Assembly: GCA_965662195.1 (NCBI GenBank)
Contig: CBFIHA010000005.1
Span: 1 to 64,000 of the forward strand
Origin: UBA1268 sp965662195
Lineage (GTDB): Bacteria; Planctomycetota; Planctomycetia; Pirellulales; UBA1268
Direction: 5' to 3'
Length of the DNA stretch: 64,000 bases
The translations under genes and the position numbers were made by a program. Positions 20,279-28,382 of the stretch are shown here, piece by piece. The notes under the pieces are model-generated. The model was not told the origin of the DNA. It saw only the letters and a list, made by a program, of their open reading frames with translations, and searched no databases. Each line of letters opens with the position of its first letter. Position 1 is the stretch's first letter.

Positions 20279-20304
20279 CCGCCCCCGATCCTGGCCGGGG
20301 GCGG
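20279..20304. other. 9-bp GC hairpin in trpE-mcsA divergent region
   Basis: CCGCCCCCG (20279-20287) pairs perfectly with CGGGGGCGG (20296-20304) around an 8-base loop. On the minus strand the loop reads GCCAGGAT, again containing AGGAT. No T-tract follows, so it is not an obvious terminator; it may affect either divergent transcript. Confidence 0.5.
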
Positions 20305-20407
20305 CATGCTGCGGAGGGAAACCAACTGCTATGATGTCGGCGGTGGGGTGGCGGCTCCGGGCCGGCCCCCCAGTCTGTTCCCCCGATTCGGTTTGATGAG
20401 GCGGTTC

Positions 20408-20974
20408 ATGCGGTGTCAGCAGTGTGACAAACAGGCGATGTTCCACATCACCGAACTCGAGTCGGGTGAGGTGCGTGAGGTTCATCTCTGCGAGGACCAC
20501 GCCCGGAACTACCTCAACCAGTCGGAGGGCACGGAGCAGCCGGTGGAGTCGGCCGGTCCGCTCGGCGTGGGCCAGACGGCGGAGGAACTCTCAGCGCTCG
20601 ATCAGAAGGTCTGCGAGATGTGTGGGATCACCTTTTTCGAGTTTCGGAACCAGGGACGGCTCGGCTGCCCGCACGATTACGCCCAGTTTGAGCAGGAACT
20701 TGAACCGCTGATCGCCAACATTCACGGTGCGGTTGAGCACACCGGTCGCCGGCCGCGGCGGCCGGCCGGCAGCGACCTGCCTGAATCGACCGAATCGCTG
20801 ACCCGGGTGATCGGACTCCGGAAAGAAATCAGGGAAGCGGTGGAACAAGAGGAATATGAGCGGGCGGGAACGCTCCGCGACGAAATCCAGCATGTGCTCG
20901 AAAACTGGCACGCCGGTGAGCAGGCTGCGGATGGAAGCGATTCAGTGCAGCCGACCGAGACACCTTTGAACTGA
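20408..20974 (+). CDS. mcsA: McsA-like UVR-motif zinc protein
   Basis: 188 aa. I chose ATG 20408, which has GATGAGG seven bases upstream; ATG 20396 is a four-codon-longer alternative. The N-terminus has MRCQQCDKQAMFHITE and, after HLCEDH, a second CEMCGITFFEFRNQGRLGCP cluster, the paired zinc sites of McsA. A UVR coiled-coil motif closes the protein (IGLRKEIREAVEQEEYERAG, residues 135-155). McsA is the activator of the protein-arginine kinase McsB, whose gene starts inside this stop codon (TGATG). No ctsR or clpC is in the window. Confidence 0.9.
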   Translation: MRCQQCDKQAMFHITELESGEVREVHLCEDHARNYLNQSEGTEQPVESAGPLGVGQTAEELSALDQKVCEMCGITFFEFRNQGRLGCPHDYAQFEQELEPLIANIHGAVEHTGRRPRRPAGSDLPESTESLTRVIGLRKEIREAVEQEEYERAGTLRDEIQHVLENWHAGEQAADGSDSVQPTETPLN

Positions 20975-22044
20975 TGATGAAGCTGGATTCACTGACGACA
21001 TCAATTGGCGAATGGCTCAAAGGCACCGGCCCTGAGTCCGATATCGTGATGAGCAGCCGGGTGCGGCTGGCACGGAATCTGGCCCAGTATCCGTTCGTTG
21101 GGCGAGCGTCCGACCATGAGCGGGGCGAGGTGGAGCAGTTTCTTCGCAGCCGGCTGCTTCGGCTGCCCTCGCGGCTGACGCTGGAATATGTTGATGTTGG
21201 TGGACTGGGTGAACTCGACCGGCAGTTTTTGGTCGAACGGCAGCTCATCAGCCGTGAGCATGCCGAAGCGGTGGGGTCGCGTGGTGTGGCGATCGACCCG
21301 CGAGAGCAGCTGAGCCTGATGGTCAACGAGGAAGACCATCTGCGAATCCAGTGCGTTCACAGCGGACTCGATCTTGAGGCTGTCTGGCAGCAGATCAGTG
21401 CCGTCGATGACGAGATCGAGGCAGTCGTGCCCTACGCCTTCCATTCCCGCTGGGGATACCTGACCGCCTGCCCGACCAATGTTGGGACCGGGATTCGCGT
21501 CAGTGTGATGTTGCACCTGCCCGCTCTGGTGATCACCCGGCAGATCGACAAAGTCTTTCGCAGCCTCCACAAGATCTCGCTGGCTGTCCGCGGGCTCTAT
21601 GGTGAGGGATCTCAAGCGTTCGGAGATTTCTACCAGATCTCCAATCAGACCACGCTGGGCAAGACAGAGCAGGAACTGATCGCCCAGGTGGCCGATGTGG
21701 TGCCGGTGCTGATCGACTACGAACGGCGGGCCCGGGACTTTCTCGTGCGGGAGACCGAGCAAAACATTCACGATCAGGTCAGCCGGGCCTATGGCATTCT
21801 GCGGACGGCGCAGACGATCACCGCCGAGGAGACGATGCAGTTGTTGTCACGGGTTCGCATGGGGGTGCTGCTCGGCCTGCTCGACGACGTCGATGTGGCA
21901 GATGTCAATCTGCTACTGGTGCGGACGCAGCCCGCCCACCTTCAGAAGCTGCGGGGGGCCGAACTCGACACCAAAGATCGCAACATTGAGCGGGCCCGGT
22001 TTCTGCGGAAGTACTTCGAGACCGGTTCGGCTGAGGCCAACTGA
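20974..22044 (+). CDS. mcsB: protein-arginine kinase McsB
   Basis: 356 aa (ATG at 20974, or the adjacent ATG at 20977). The guanido-kinase catalytic domain begins with DIVMSSRVRLARNLAQYPF and contains the NEEDHLRIQ motif (residues 110-118, substrate-side Glu/Asp) and the CPTNVGTGIRVSVMLHLPAL segment, where Cys is the active-site cysteine and TNVGTG the nucleotide-binding loop. RARFLRKYF closes the protein. McsB phosphorylates arginine residues, marking proteins for ClpCP in Bacillus. The mcsA-mcsB overlap shows they are one operon. Confidence 0.95.
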   Translation: MMKLDSLTTSIGEWLKGTGPESDIVMSSRVRLARNLAQYPFVGRASDHERGEVEQFLRSRLLRLPSRLTLEYVDVGGLGELDRQFLVERQLISREHAEAVGSRGVAIDPREQLSLMVNEEDHLRIQCVHSGLDLEAVWQQISAVDDEIEAVVPYAFHSRWGYLTACPTNVGTGIRVSVMLHLPALVITRQIDKVFRSLHKISLAVRGLYGEGSQAFGDFYQISNQTTLGKTEQELIAQVADVVPVLIDYERRARDFLVRETEQNIHDQVSRAYGILRTAQTITAEETMQLLSRVRMGVLLGLLDDVDVADVNLLLVRTQPAHLQKLRGAELDTKDRNIERARFLRKYFETGSAEAN

Positions 22045-22060
22045 CCCCGGCGGGGTGAAC

Positions 22061-22567
22061 TCAACTTCGGGCCAGCTTCGCCCGCAGGGCCGCCACCACC
22101 GGTGGCGGGACGAACTTCAGCAGAGCCTTATCATCCGCCAGGGGAGTGATCTGCTTCAGCAGTGATGAGGAGATATGTGAGTACTGGGCGTCAGCCATCA
22201 GGAACACTGTTTCGATCTCCGGGTCGAGCATCCGGTTGGCCAGCGTCATGGTGAATTCCGCCTCGATGTCGGTGAGTGAGCGGACGCCCCGCAGCACCAC
22301 ATGCGCCTGCTGGTCGCGGACGAAGGTCACGGAAAGCCCGTCGAACCGCCGTACCTGCACGTTGTCGAGGGGGGCCACGGCTGCCTCGACCAGCTGCACC
22401 CGCTCGTCCTGATCGAACAGGGGATGCTTGTCGGGGTTGATGCCGACGCCGACCACAATGCGGTCAAAAATCCGGCTGGCCCGCTCGATTACATCGAGGT
22501 GCCCAAGGGTGATCGGGTCAAACGAACCGGTGTAGACGGCGATCCGGCCAGCAGGCTGGTCTGACAC
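22061..22567 (-). CDS. coaD: phosphopantetheine adenylyltransferase
   Basis: 168 aa. Nucleotidyltransferase signature TGSFDPITLGHLDVIERA (residues 13-30) with the T/HxGH-type GH pair, followed by VVGVGINPDK, GLSVTFVRDQ, VVLRGVRSLTDIEAE and the C-terminal ISSSLLKQI that closes the ATP site. CoaD transfers AMP from ATP to 4'-phosphopantetheine, the penultimate CoA step. It converges on mcsB with 16 bp between stops. Length (168) is standard for the family. Confidence 0.97.
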   Translation of the reverse strand: MSDQPAGRIAVYTGSFDPITLGHLDVIERASRIFDRIVVGVGINPDKHPLFDQDERVQLVEAAVAPLDNVQVRRFDGLSVTFVRDQQAHVVLRGVRSLTDIEAEFTMTLANRMLDPEIETVFLMADAQYSHISSSLLKQITPLADDKALLKFVPPPVVAALRAKLARS

Positions 22568-22754
22568 GGGTGAAATCTCCGAAATGGGGCGTGTGGGGGG
22601 CGGGCTGGCAGCCGACCGGTTGGCTCATCCGACCGCGGCCAGTATCGTATCGAACCTGCGGACGGGTTGCCCGTCCCCGGGGCCAAGGCCGTTTCCGACG
22701 CTGGCAGCCCGTTTCCTCGCAACGCCGCATCCCTCTGGTTGGAGTTCCCGCATC

Positions 22755-22943
22755 GTGTCGAAGGCCGTTCCATTCATCGGCATGATCGTCTCGGGAATCG
22801 TTGGCATCATGTTTCTGGCCGATCTGGTTGCGGGCTTTCCGTTTCAACGGGTCAGCATCGCCGCCGACATCGGATTTATCCTCAGCAGCGGCATTCTCGC
22901 CTATCTCAGCTGGTCGCTGCAGATGAGCCGGCGGGAAGAGTAG
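22755..22943 (+). CDS. small two-helix membrane protein
   Basis: 62 aa from a GTG at 22755 with GGAG 9 bases upstream. Two hydrophobic helices (FIGMIVSGIVGIMFLADLV and IAADIGFILSSGILAYLSWS) are joined by the short loop GFPFQRVS, and the tail QMSRREE is charged. The frame is open further upstream but that part is not hydrophobic and has no ribosome site. I recognise the general look of small conserved planctomycete membrane proteins but not a named family. Transcribed away from coaD. Confidence 0.75.
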   Translation: MSKAVPFIGMIVSGIVGIMFLADLVAGFPFQRVSIAADIGFILSSGILAYLSWSLQMSRREE

Positions 22944-22962
22944 CCCGCCGCGGGCCGGTGGC

Positions 22963-23655
22963 TCAGGCAGCCCGCAGGATCGAGCCCGGCGTCTGCCGGC
23001 TGTCGCCACCGCTGACCAGGTTCGGCAGATCCTCCAAGGCCGGCATGATCAGGCTGCCGACGGCCACGCGGTGACTCAGTCGTGACCGCAGGCTTCTCAG
23101 TCGCTGGCCATCATGGGTGCCAGACGGCGTAGCGGTGTCGATGGCGGTAAGCGATCCCGGTCTCAGCCTCGGAACCGTGCCGCTGCCGAAGATCATGCTT
23201 GGCCATGATTTCGCTGCCAGATCGTGCCGCAGCAGCTCCCAGAGCCCCCATTCCACGCTGCGGCAGGGCCAGCCTGCCGGTGCCGGCCGCCGGGGCCGCC
23301 CGGCCAGGCTGAATTGTGAGGTCAAGACGACGGTGATGCCCTCTTCCACCAGCAGGTCGGGCTGACGGACGCCACCGGCTCCCAGGAAGACGGCAGCCCG
23401 CAATGCCGGGACGGCCCGTCGTCCCGCCCGGAGCAGGTCGCGGAGGCTTCGCCGAGACTCGGCTGTCGTCGGGGGGATCGCGATCGCCGGTGGCCGCTCG
23501 GCGGCAGGACACCGTTCGAACTGAGCAGGCGTGCCGTACCAGGTGACGGTGAATGCTGAACAGTCCGAGCCGGTCATCTCCGCCGGTGGGACGTCGCCGT
23601 TGGTGGGCAGTGGGGCACAAATGACGCAGGTGGCCGGCCGGTTGGGTGATCGCAC
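22963..23655 (-). CDS. hypothetical protein
   Basis: 230 aa from a GTG at 23655 with a strong GGAGGAA seven bases upstream, which is the main support for coding. Composition is Pro/Arg/Ser-rich; a hydrophobic strand AVFLGAGGVRQPDLLVEEGITVVLT lies in the middle (given here split: AVFLGAGGVRQPD, LLVEEGITVVLT). No motif I can assign. It lies 182 bp downstream of cobA-hemD on the same strand. Competing frames over the same bases have poorer starts. An overlapping or false gene is possible. Confidence 0.55.
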   Translation of the reverse strand: MRSPNRPATCVICAPLPTNGDVPPAEMTGSDCSAFTVTWYGTPAQFERCPAAERPPAIAIPPTTAESRRSLRDLLRAGRRAVPALRAAVFLGAGGVRQPDLLVEEGITVVLTSQFSLAGRPRRPAPAGWPCRSVEWGLWELLRHDLAAKSWPSMIFGSGTVPRLRPGSLTAIDTATPSGTHDGQRLRSLRSRLSHRVAVGSLIMPALEDLPNLVSGGDSRQTPGSILRAA

Positions 23656-23837
23656 TGTGTTCCTCCGGTTGGCCCGGTCCCCTCATGAGCGTCGGCGTGG
23701 TGATTCTCACGGCTGTCACGGTCTTGGCCGCGAACATTCCGATGAGTGCCGGGGCCAGCCTGCCACGCATCCTTTCGGGAACCATCTCCCCCGGCGACTC
23801 CGGCACTTCTCCGTATCGGCGGTCCGGCGGCGATGCT

Positions 23838-25481
23838 TCAGCCTGTTCCCGATTCCGGCGGTCTGGCCGCCGCAGCCTTCCCCCGATCGGTCCGGTTTGC
23901 CTCATCGTCACCGGCCGCCGGCCGCCGCTGATGGGCTGCGATCGCTTCAAGCAGGGCGGCTGTGGTGGCTTCAGCCGCCTCCACGGTCGGTGGAACGCCC
24001 GCCCTCCGCAACGTCGCCGAGGTGACTGGCGAAATGCTCGCAATTTTCCAGTTCCGGAGCTGGTCACTGAAGAGGCGGACCGCCGTGCCGGCGATGGAGG
24101 AACTGGTCAGCACGATCCAGTCACAGGGGAATTGCCGCAGCGTCAGGTCAGTCCCGGCGTCGATTGCTGCAATCGGTCGACTGGAGTAGACCGCCACCTG
24201 TTCGACCTGGTGTCCCCGTGCCTCAAGTTCCCGGCGGAGCAGGTCACGGCCCTTGTCTGCCCGCACCAGCAGAAAGCGTCCCCGGGGTACTGATTCGGCG
24301 AGCGCTTCGATCACCCCTTCCGACCGATAGCAGCTAGGGAGGAGGTCGCAGGCGAGACCGCAGGCCTCGAGCGCAGCCCGGGTGGCCGGCCCAATCGCGG
24401 CGAGCCGGGCTGTCCCGAGTGCCCGGGCATCCCGGCCGGCGGCCCGCAGGCAGGCATTGAAAGCCCGCACGCCGTTGCTGCTGGCGAAGACGATCCAGTC
24501 GAACGACCAGGCTGCCGCGACGGCCGCCTCGACTGCCTCGGGGTCGGGGGCGGGACCGATTTCGATCAATGGAACGTGAACCGGATTTCCACCCTGCCGG
24601 CCGATTTCTGCAAGCAGTTCGTCGGCCTGACCCGCCGGCCGCGTGATCAGCAGTCGGCAGCCGGCCAGCGGCCCGCGATTGGCCGCCGGCACTCCGGCGG
24701 GATGGCCGCCGATGATGGCGATGGCTGGTGGCGGAAGGGCTACTCGGCGGATGGCGGCAGCACACTCAGCCAGGGTGGTCTCGGTGATCTGCTGATCGGC
24801 CCAGCTGCACCGGCTGACGAGCGTGACCGGTGTGTCGGCCGGCCGGCCGGCCCGGAGCAGCGCTTCAGACCAGTGGGCCGATTGCTCGACGCCCATGTAG
24901 ATCACGATCGTGCCCGTGGCTACGGCCAGGCTGCGGTAGTCGATTGCCTCGGCCTTCGCGACCGCCTCGTGCCCGGTCACAATCGTCAGGCTCGAGGCGG
25001 TCTCCCGCGAGGTCAGGGGGACCGCTGCTGCCGCTGCTGCCGCCGTCGCCGCAGTCACCCCGGGAATGATCTCGAAGGGGATCTGTCGTTCAGTGACCGG
25101 TTCGAGTTCCTCCCGCAGTCGGGCGAAGACCGTTGGGTCTCCCCCCTTGAGCCTGACCACGACGCGACCGGGACCGGCGAGGTCAGCCAGCCAGCGGCCA
25201 ATCTGCCGACCCGGGTCATTGCCAGCGCGATCATCGCCGAGGAGCCGGGCGACCGGCAGGCGGGCGGCATTCGTCAGCTCCAGGACGGCCGGTGGCACCA
25301 GCTGATCATGCACGACAACATCGGCCGTCTTGAGACAGTCGATCGCGCGGATTGTCAGCAGGTCGGGTTCTCCCGGGCCGGCACCAACAAAGACCACCCG
25401 ACCCGGCGGCGGGCAGCGGCCGGCCGGCAACGACGGGGAGGCGAGGGGGGCGGCAGGATTCTCGGGCTGCGGTTCGTTCAT
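23838..25481 (-). CDS. cobA: fused uroporphyrinogen-III methyltransferase / uroporphyrinogen-III synthase
   Basis: 547 aa. Residues 25-270 are a SUMT/CobA methyltransferase: FVGAGPGEPDLLTIRA, VVRLKGGDPTVFAR, IPGVTAATAAA and TIVIYMGV, converting uroporphyrinogen III to precorrin-2. Residues 275-520 are a HemD-type uroporphyrinogen-III synthase with RLLITRPAGQADEL, WIVFASSNGVRAF, LLVRADKGRDLL and DWIVLTSSSIAG. CobA-HemD fusions are known in several phyla; here it couples the last common tetrapyrrole step to the branch toward sirohaem and cobalamin, which fits the B12-dependent MetH in this genome. The last 25 residues are a charged tail. Confidence 0.93.
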   Translation of the reverse strand: MNEPQPENPAAPLASPSLPAGRCPPPGRVVFVGAGPGEPDLLTIRAIDCLKTADVVVHDQLVPPAVLELTNAARLPVARLLGDDRAGNDPGRQIGRWLADLAGPGRVVVRLKGGDPTVFARLREELEPVTERQIPFEIIPGVTAATAAAAAAAVPLTSRETASSLTIVTGHEAVAKAEAIDYRSLAVATGTIVIYMGVEQSAHWSEALLRAGRPADTPVTLVSRCSWADQQITETTLAECAAAIRRVALPPPAIAIIGGHPAGVPAANRGPLAGCRLLITRPAGQADELLAEIGRQGGNPVHVPLIEIGPAPDPEAVEAAVAAAWSFDWIVFASSNGVRAFNACLRAAGRDARALGTARLAAIGPATRAALEACGLACDLLPSCYRSEGVIEALAESVPRGRFLLVRADKGRDLLRRELEARGHQVEQVAVYSSRPIAAIDAGTDLTLRQFPCDWIVLTSSSIAGTAVRLFSDQLRNWKIASISPVTSATLRRAGVPPTVEAAEATTAALLEAIAAHQRRPAAGDDEANRTDRGKAAAARPPESGTG

Positions 25482-25655
25482 GACGCTGCTGGGCCGTGGT
25501 CCGGATCAAATGTCCTGGCAACTCCCTCATTCTCACACCCCCCTCGGCCACCACAAGGGCCGAAGATGGGGGCAGACCCCGGGGCGATTTTGCTAGCATG
25601 GGGAGCGGTGGACAGAGGCGATCCACATTTTTCCAGTCCGGTCATCCGGGGACGC

Positions 25656-27035
25656 ATGGCAGACAATTCAGCAGACAACCGTTCGTTCACGGCAACCCAC
25701 CCCTCGGGGCGAAAGCCGCTGAGCCCCGCTGAGCGGAGCCGGCTCTCGAAATGCTTTGCCAGCGGGGCGGAAAACCTGCGGAAGGGCAACTACGACTATG
25801 CGATCGAGCTGTTTGCCAGCTGCGTCAGTGGCGATCCTGCGAGTCATGTCTACCTCCAGAATCTGCTCGACGCGCTGACCAAAAAGCAGGGGGGCAAGAA
25901 GGCGAGCGGCCTGACGTCGTTGCTGGCAGCTGGCAGCCGGGGGGGGCTCAAACGGCTCATTGCCGCCGGAAAGCCTGCCGAGGCAATCAAGACCGGCATC
26001 GGGGTGCTCAAGAAAAATCCCGCCGATACGTCCTGTCTGCTCGGGCTGGCTGACGCCTGCGAGGCACTCGGCTGTGTTGAGACGGAGGGCCTGTTCCTGC
26101 GGCGGGCGCTCGATGTCGCCCCGCTCGATCCGACCGTCAATAAGCAGTGCGCCGCCTTCATGGAGCGGCTCGGCCAGTTCAATCAGGCAATCGCCTGCTG
26201 GCAGCGGATTGCGGAACTCAAGACGGTCAAGGAAGAAGCCCAGCGCGAGATTGCCCGGCTGAGTGTTGAGAAGACCCGTTACGACCTCGACAACCGCGGC
26301 AGGAAGTCACCGCAGCCCACCGAGGCATCACCGCTTGAAACACTCCGTCGCCGTTTGGCTGACGCCCCAACCGACACCGAGGCAGCCTTTGAGCTGGCCG
26401 ATCTGCTCGAGCGGGAGGCCGCGGTCGAAGAGGCGGAAAAGGTGCTCTGTGATGTGCTGGCGGCCTCGGGCAACGACCTCAAGGTGCGGGAGCATCTTGA
26501 GGATCGGCAGCTCCGCTGGGCCAAGCGAAGGGTCATGCTGGCTGAGAAGCAGCTCGAGGCGGAGGACTCTCCGGACCGCCGCGAGCGCCTCGCCCAGCTA
26601 CAGCGGGCGCTCCTGAAGCAGGAGATTGAGGTCTATGCCGCACGGACCGATCGGTACCCGGAAAATGCCTCCTGGAAGTATGAACTGGCCCTGCGGCTGA
26701 AGGCGGTCGGCAGTTTTGCCGAAGCGATCAAGCAGTTTCAGGATGTGCTGCTCGATGCCCGCCGCAAGGGGGTCGTGGCCCTGGAACTGGGCGAGTGCTT
26801 CCAGAAAATCAAGCAATACCCCTTGGCGATGCGAAATTATCAGACTGCCCTTGAGCATCTGGGCGACCGCGAAATCGACCTGCGGAAGCGGGCTCTCTAT
26901 CGGGCCGGCGTGCTGGCGGCCGGCCTGAAGGATCGCGACGCGGCCCAGAAACACCTGTCCGCCCTGGCGGAGCTCGATTTCGGCTATCGGGACGTGGCTT
27001 CCCGGCTCGAAAAATTGGCCACCGACGCGATCTGA
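25656..27035 (+). CDS. TPR-repeat cytoplasmic protein
   Basis: 459 aa from ATG 25656; the frame is open 360 codons upstream over cobA-hemD antisense, which I reject. No signal peptide. TPR-type helices occur at about residues 30-70 (ENLRKGNYDYAIELFASCV), 105-180 (AIKTGIGVLKKNP, LGLADACEALGCVETE, AAFMERLGQFNQAIACW) and 335-430 (LRLKAVGSFAEAIKQFQDVL, GECFQKIKQYPLAMRNY), separated by a long charged coiled-coil-like helix at 245-330. Adaptor or scaffold of unknown partner; this type is widespread in planctomycetes. Confidence 0.88.
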   Translation: MADNSADNRSFTATHPSGRKPLSPAERSRLSKCFASGAENLRKGNYDYAIELFASCVSGDPASHVYLQNLLDALTKKQGGKKASGLTSLLAAGSRGGLKRLIAAGKPAEAIKTGIGVLKKNPADTSCLLGLADACEALGCVETEGLFLRRALDVAPLDPTVNKQCAAFMERLGQFNQAIACWQRIAELKTVKEEAQREIARLSVEKTRYDLDNRGRKSPQPTEASPLETLRRRLADAPTDTEAAFELADLLEREAAVEEAEKVLCDVLAASGNDLKVREHLEDRQLRWAKRRVMLAEKQLEAEDSPDRRERLAQLQRALLKQEIEVYAARTDRYPENASWKYELALRLKAVGSFAEAIKQFQDVLLDARRKGVVALELGECFQKIKQYPLAMRNYQTALEHLGDREIDLRKRALYRAGVLAAGLKDRDAAQKHLSALAELDFGYRDVASRLEKLATDAI

Positions 27036-27053
27036 CGGCAACTCGGCTGCCGC

Positions 27054-27082
27054 TGGCAGAATTGCTCGGGGTGGGGTATAGT
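27054..27082 (+). promoter_or_regulatory. candidate rpsT promoter
   Basis: TGGCAG (27054-27059), 17-bp spacer, TATAGT (27077-27082), 88 bases before the rpsT start. The -10 is good and the -35 only fair. Confidence 0.5.
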
Positions 27083-27170
27083 GCAGGACTTCCCTCGGCT
27101 CGAGACGGCGACTGCCGGCCGGTTCCGGGGATGACCACACACCGGCTCTCCACGACAGGAATCAAGCAAC

Positions 27171-27449
27171 ATGCCCCACTCGGCCAGTGCCAAAAAGCGC
27201 CTGCGGCAGAACATCCGCAGCCGGGACCGGAATCGGGCCGCCAAGTCGGCCATCAAATCCTCGATCCGCAAGGTGCTCGAGGCGATCTCCCAGCAGGACA
27301 TTCCGGCAGCCCGTGAGCACTTTCGCGTGGTTGCCAAGAAGGCGGATCGGGCTGCATCGGCAAGCACGATTCACCGCAACAAGGCTGCCCGGATCAAGTC
27401 GCGGCTGTCGGCCCGGATTCTGAAGGCGTCTCAGTCATCGGCTGGCTGA
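27171..27449 (+). CDS. rpsT: 30S ribosomal protein S20
   Basis: 92 aa, strongly basic. The N-terminus HSASAKKRLRQNIRSRDRNR and the following KSAIKSSIRKVLEAI, with the C-terminal STIHRNKAARIKSRLSARI, are the S20 pattern. S20 binds 16S rRNA early in assembly of the small subunit. Single-gene unit with its own likely promoter upstream and a convergent pyrK gene 18 bp downstream. Confidence 0.96.
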   Translation: MPHSASAKKRLRQNIRSRDRNRAAKSAIKSSIRKVLEAISQQDIPAAREHFRVVAKKADRAASASTIHRNKAARIKSRLSARILKASQSSAG

Positions 27450-27467
27450 AAGCTGGAGGTCGTTCCT

Positions 27468-28352
27468 TCAGACGGTCGCCTCCCAGGCGATTGACCGTCC
27501 GTCGAAGACCGGCCCTTCCATGCAGGTCCGACGATAGTCCCAGCCCCCCTCAGGGTCCCGCACCGGGGCGACGCAACTGAAGCAGATGCCGATGCCGCAG
27601 GCCATCGGCGTCTCCAGCGAAACCTGGCAGTCGATGCCTCGGTTGGCGGCCCAGTTGGAAACCGCAGCCATCATCCCCTCGGGACCGCAGCAGGCGATCG
27701 CGGTTCGGCTGCCGCCAGCAATTTTGTTCTGCCCTGCGAGCGATTCGAGTAGATCGATAACACTGCCCCGCGTGCCCACCGTACCGTCGAGGGTCGCCAG
27801 TTCGACCGCCATTCCGGCGCTGCTGAAGTCTTCAACATGCCCGAAGAGCCCGGCCTCGCGGGCACCCCAGCAAAAACTGACTCGTCCCGCCGGGTGAGCT
27901 GCCAGCCATGCCCGGCCGAGCATCAGCAGAGCCGTCTGGCCGATCCCGCCGGCAACCAGCAGCAGGTGCTCGGCCTGCGGCAGGCTGAACCCGTTGCCCA
28001 GCGGTCCCCAGAGGTTGAGCTGGTCACCCGGCTTGAGGCTGGTGGCGGCTGTTGTGAACTTCCCGGCGACTGCGTAGACGAAGTCGGCATAGCGAAGTGC
28101 TCCGGCAGTAGCCGCAGCTCGCGTCGGCAGCCAGCAGCTCGGGTCAGCGAGTGAGCCAAAGGTGTCGTAGACCGCCAAGGGCCGGGCCAGAAGCGGGTCC
28201 TGCCGGTCGGGGATTCGCACCATCGCAAATTGGCCGGGGCGGGCGGCTGCCGCCAGGGACGGACAGTCAAGCCGCAGCCGCCAGGTCGCCTCAGCGATCG
28301 GCTCGTGGGCGACGATCGTGGCGGCTTCCACTCCCATCTTCGGATCCTTCAT
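27468..28352 (-). CDS. pyrK: dihydroorotate dehydrogenase electron-transfer subunit
   Basis: 294 aa. Ferredoxin-reductase-like FAD domain first (PGQFAMVRIPDRQDPLLARP, where R-P-L follows the FAD-binding pattern), NAD-binding segment LLLVAGGIGQTALLMLGRAW, and a C-terminal [2Fe-2S] cysteine cluster MACGIGICFSCVAP ... CMEGPVFDG. PyrK passes electrons from PyrD to NAD in class 1B dihydroorotate dehydrogenases. pyrD is not in the window. The ATG at 28352 or the Met five codons later could start it. Located 30 bp downstream of rluB on the same strand. Confidence 0.92.
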   Translation of the reverse strand: MKDPKMGVEAATIVAHEPIAEATWRLRLDCPSLAAAARPGQFAMVRIPDRQDPLLARPLAVYDTFGSLADPSCWLPTRAAATAGALRYADFVYAVAGKFTTAATSLKPGDQLNLWGPLGNGFSLPQAEHLLLVAGGIGQTALLMLGRAWLAAHPAGRVSFCWGAREAGLFGHVEDFSSAGMAVELATLDGTVGTRGSVIDLLESLAGQNKIAGGSRTAIACCGPEGMMAAVSNWAANRGIDCQVSLETPMACGIGICFSCVAPVRDPEGGWDYRRTCMEGPVFDGRSIAWEATV

Positions 28353-28382
28353 GGCTTTGGGGTGACTGCAAACAATGAGGGC

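Noticed and set aside
24576..25655. Upstream extension of the TPR gene by 360 codons
   Set aside because: It runs antisense to cobA-hemD and has no TPR pattern; the protein-like sequence begins at 25656.
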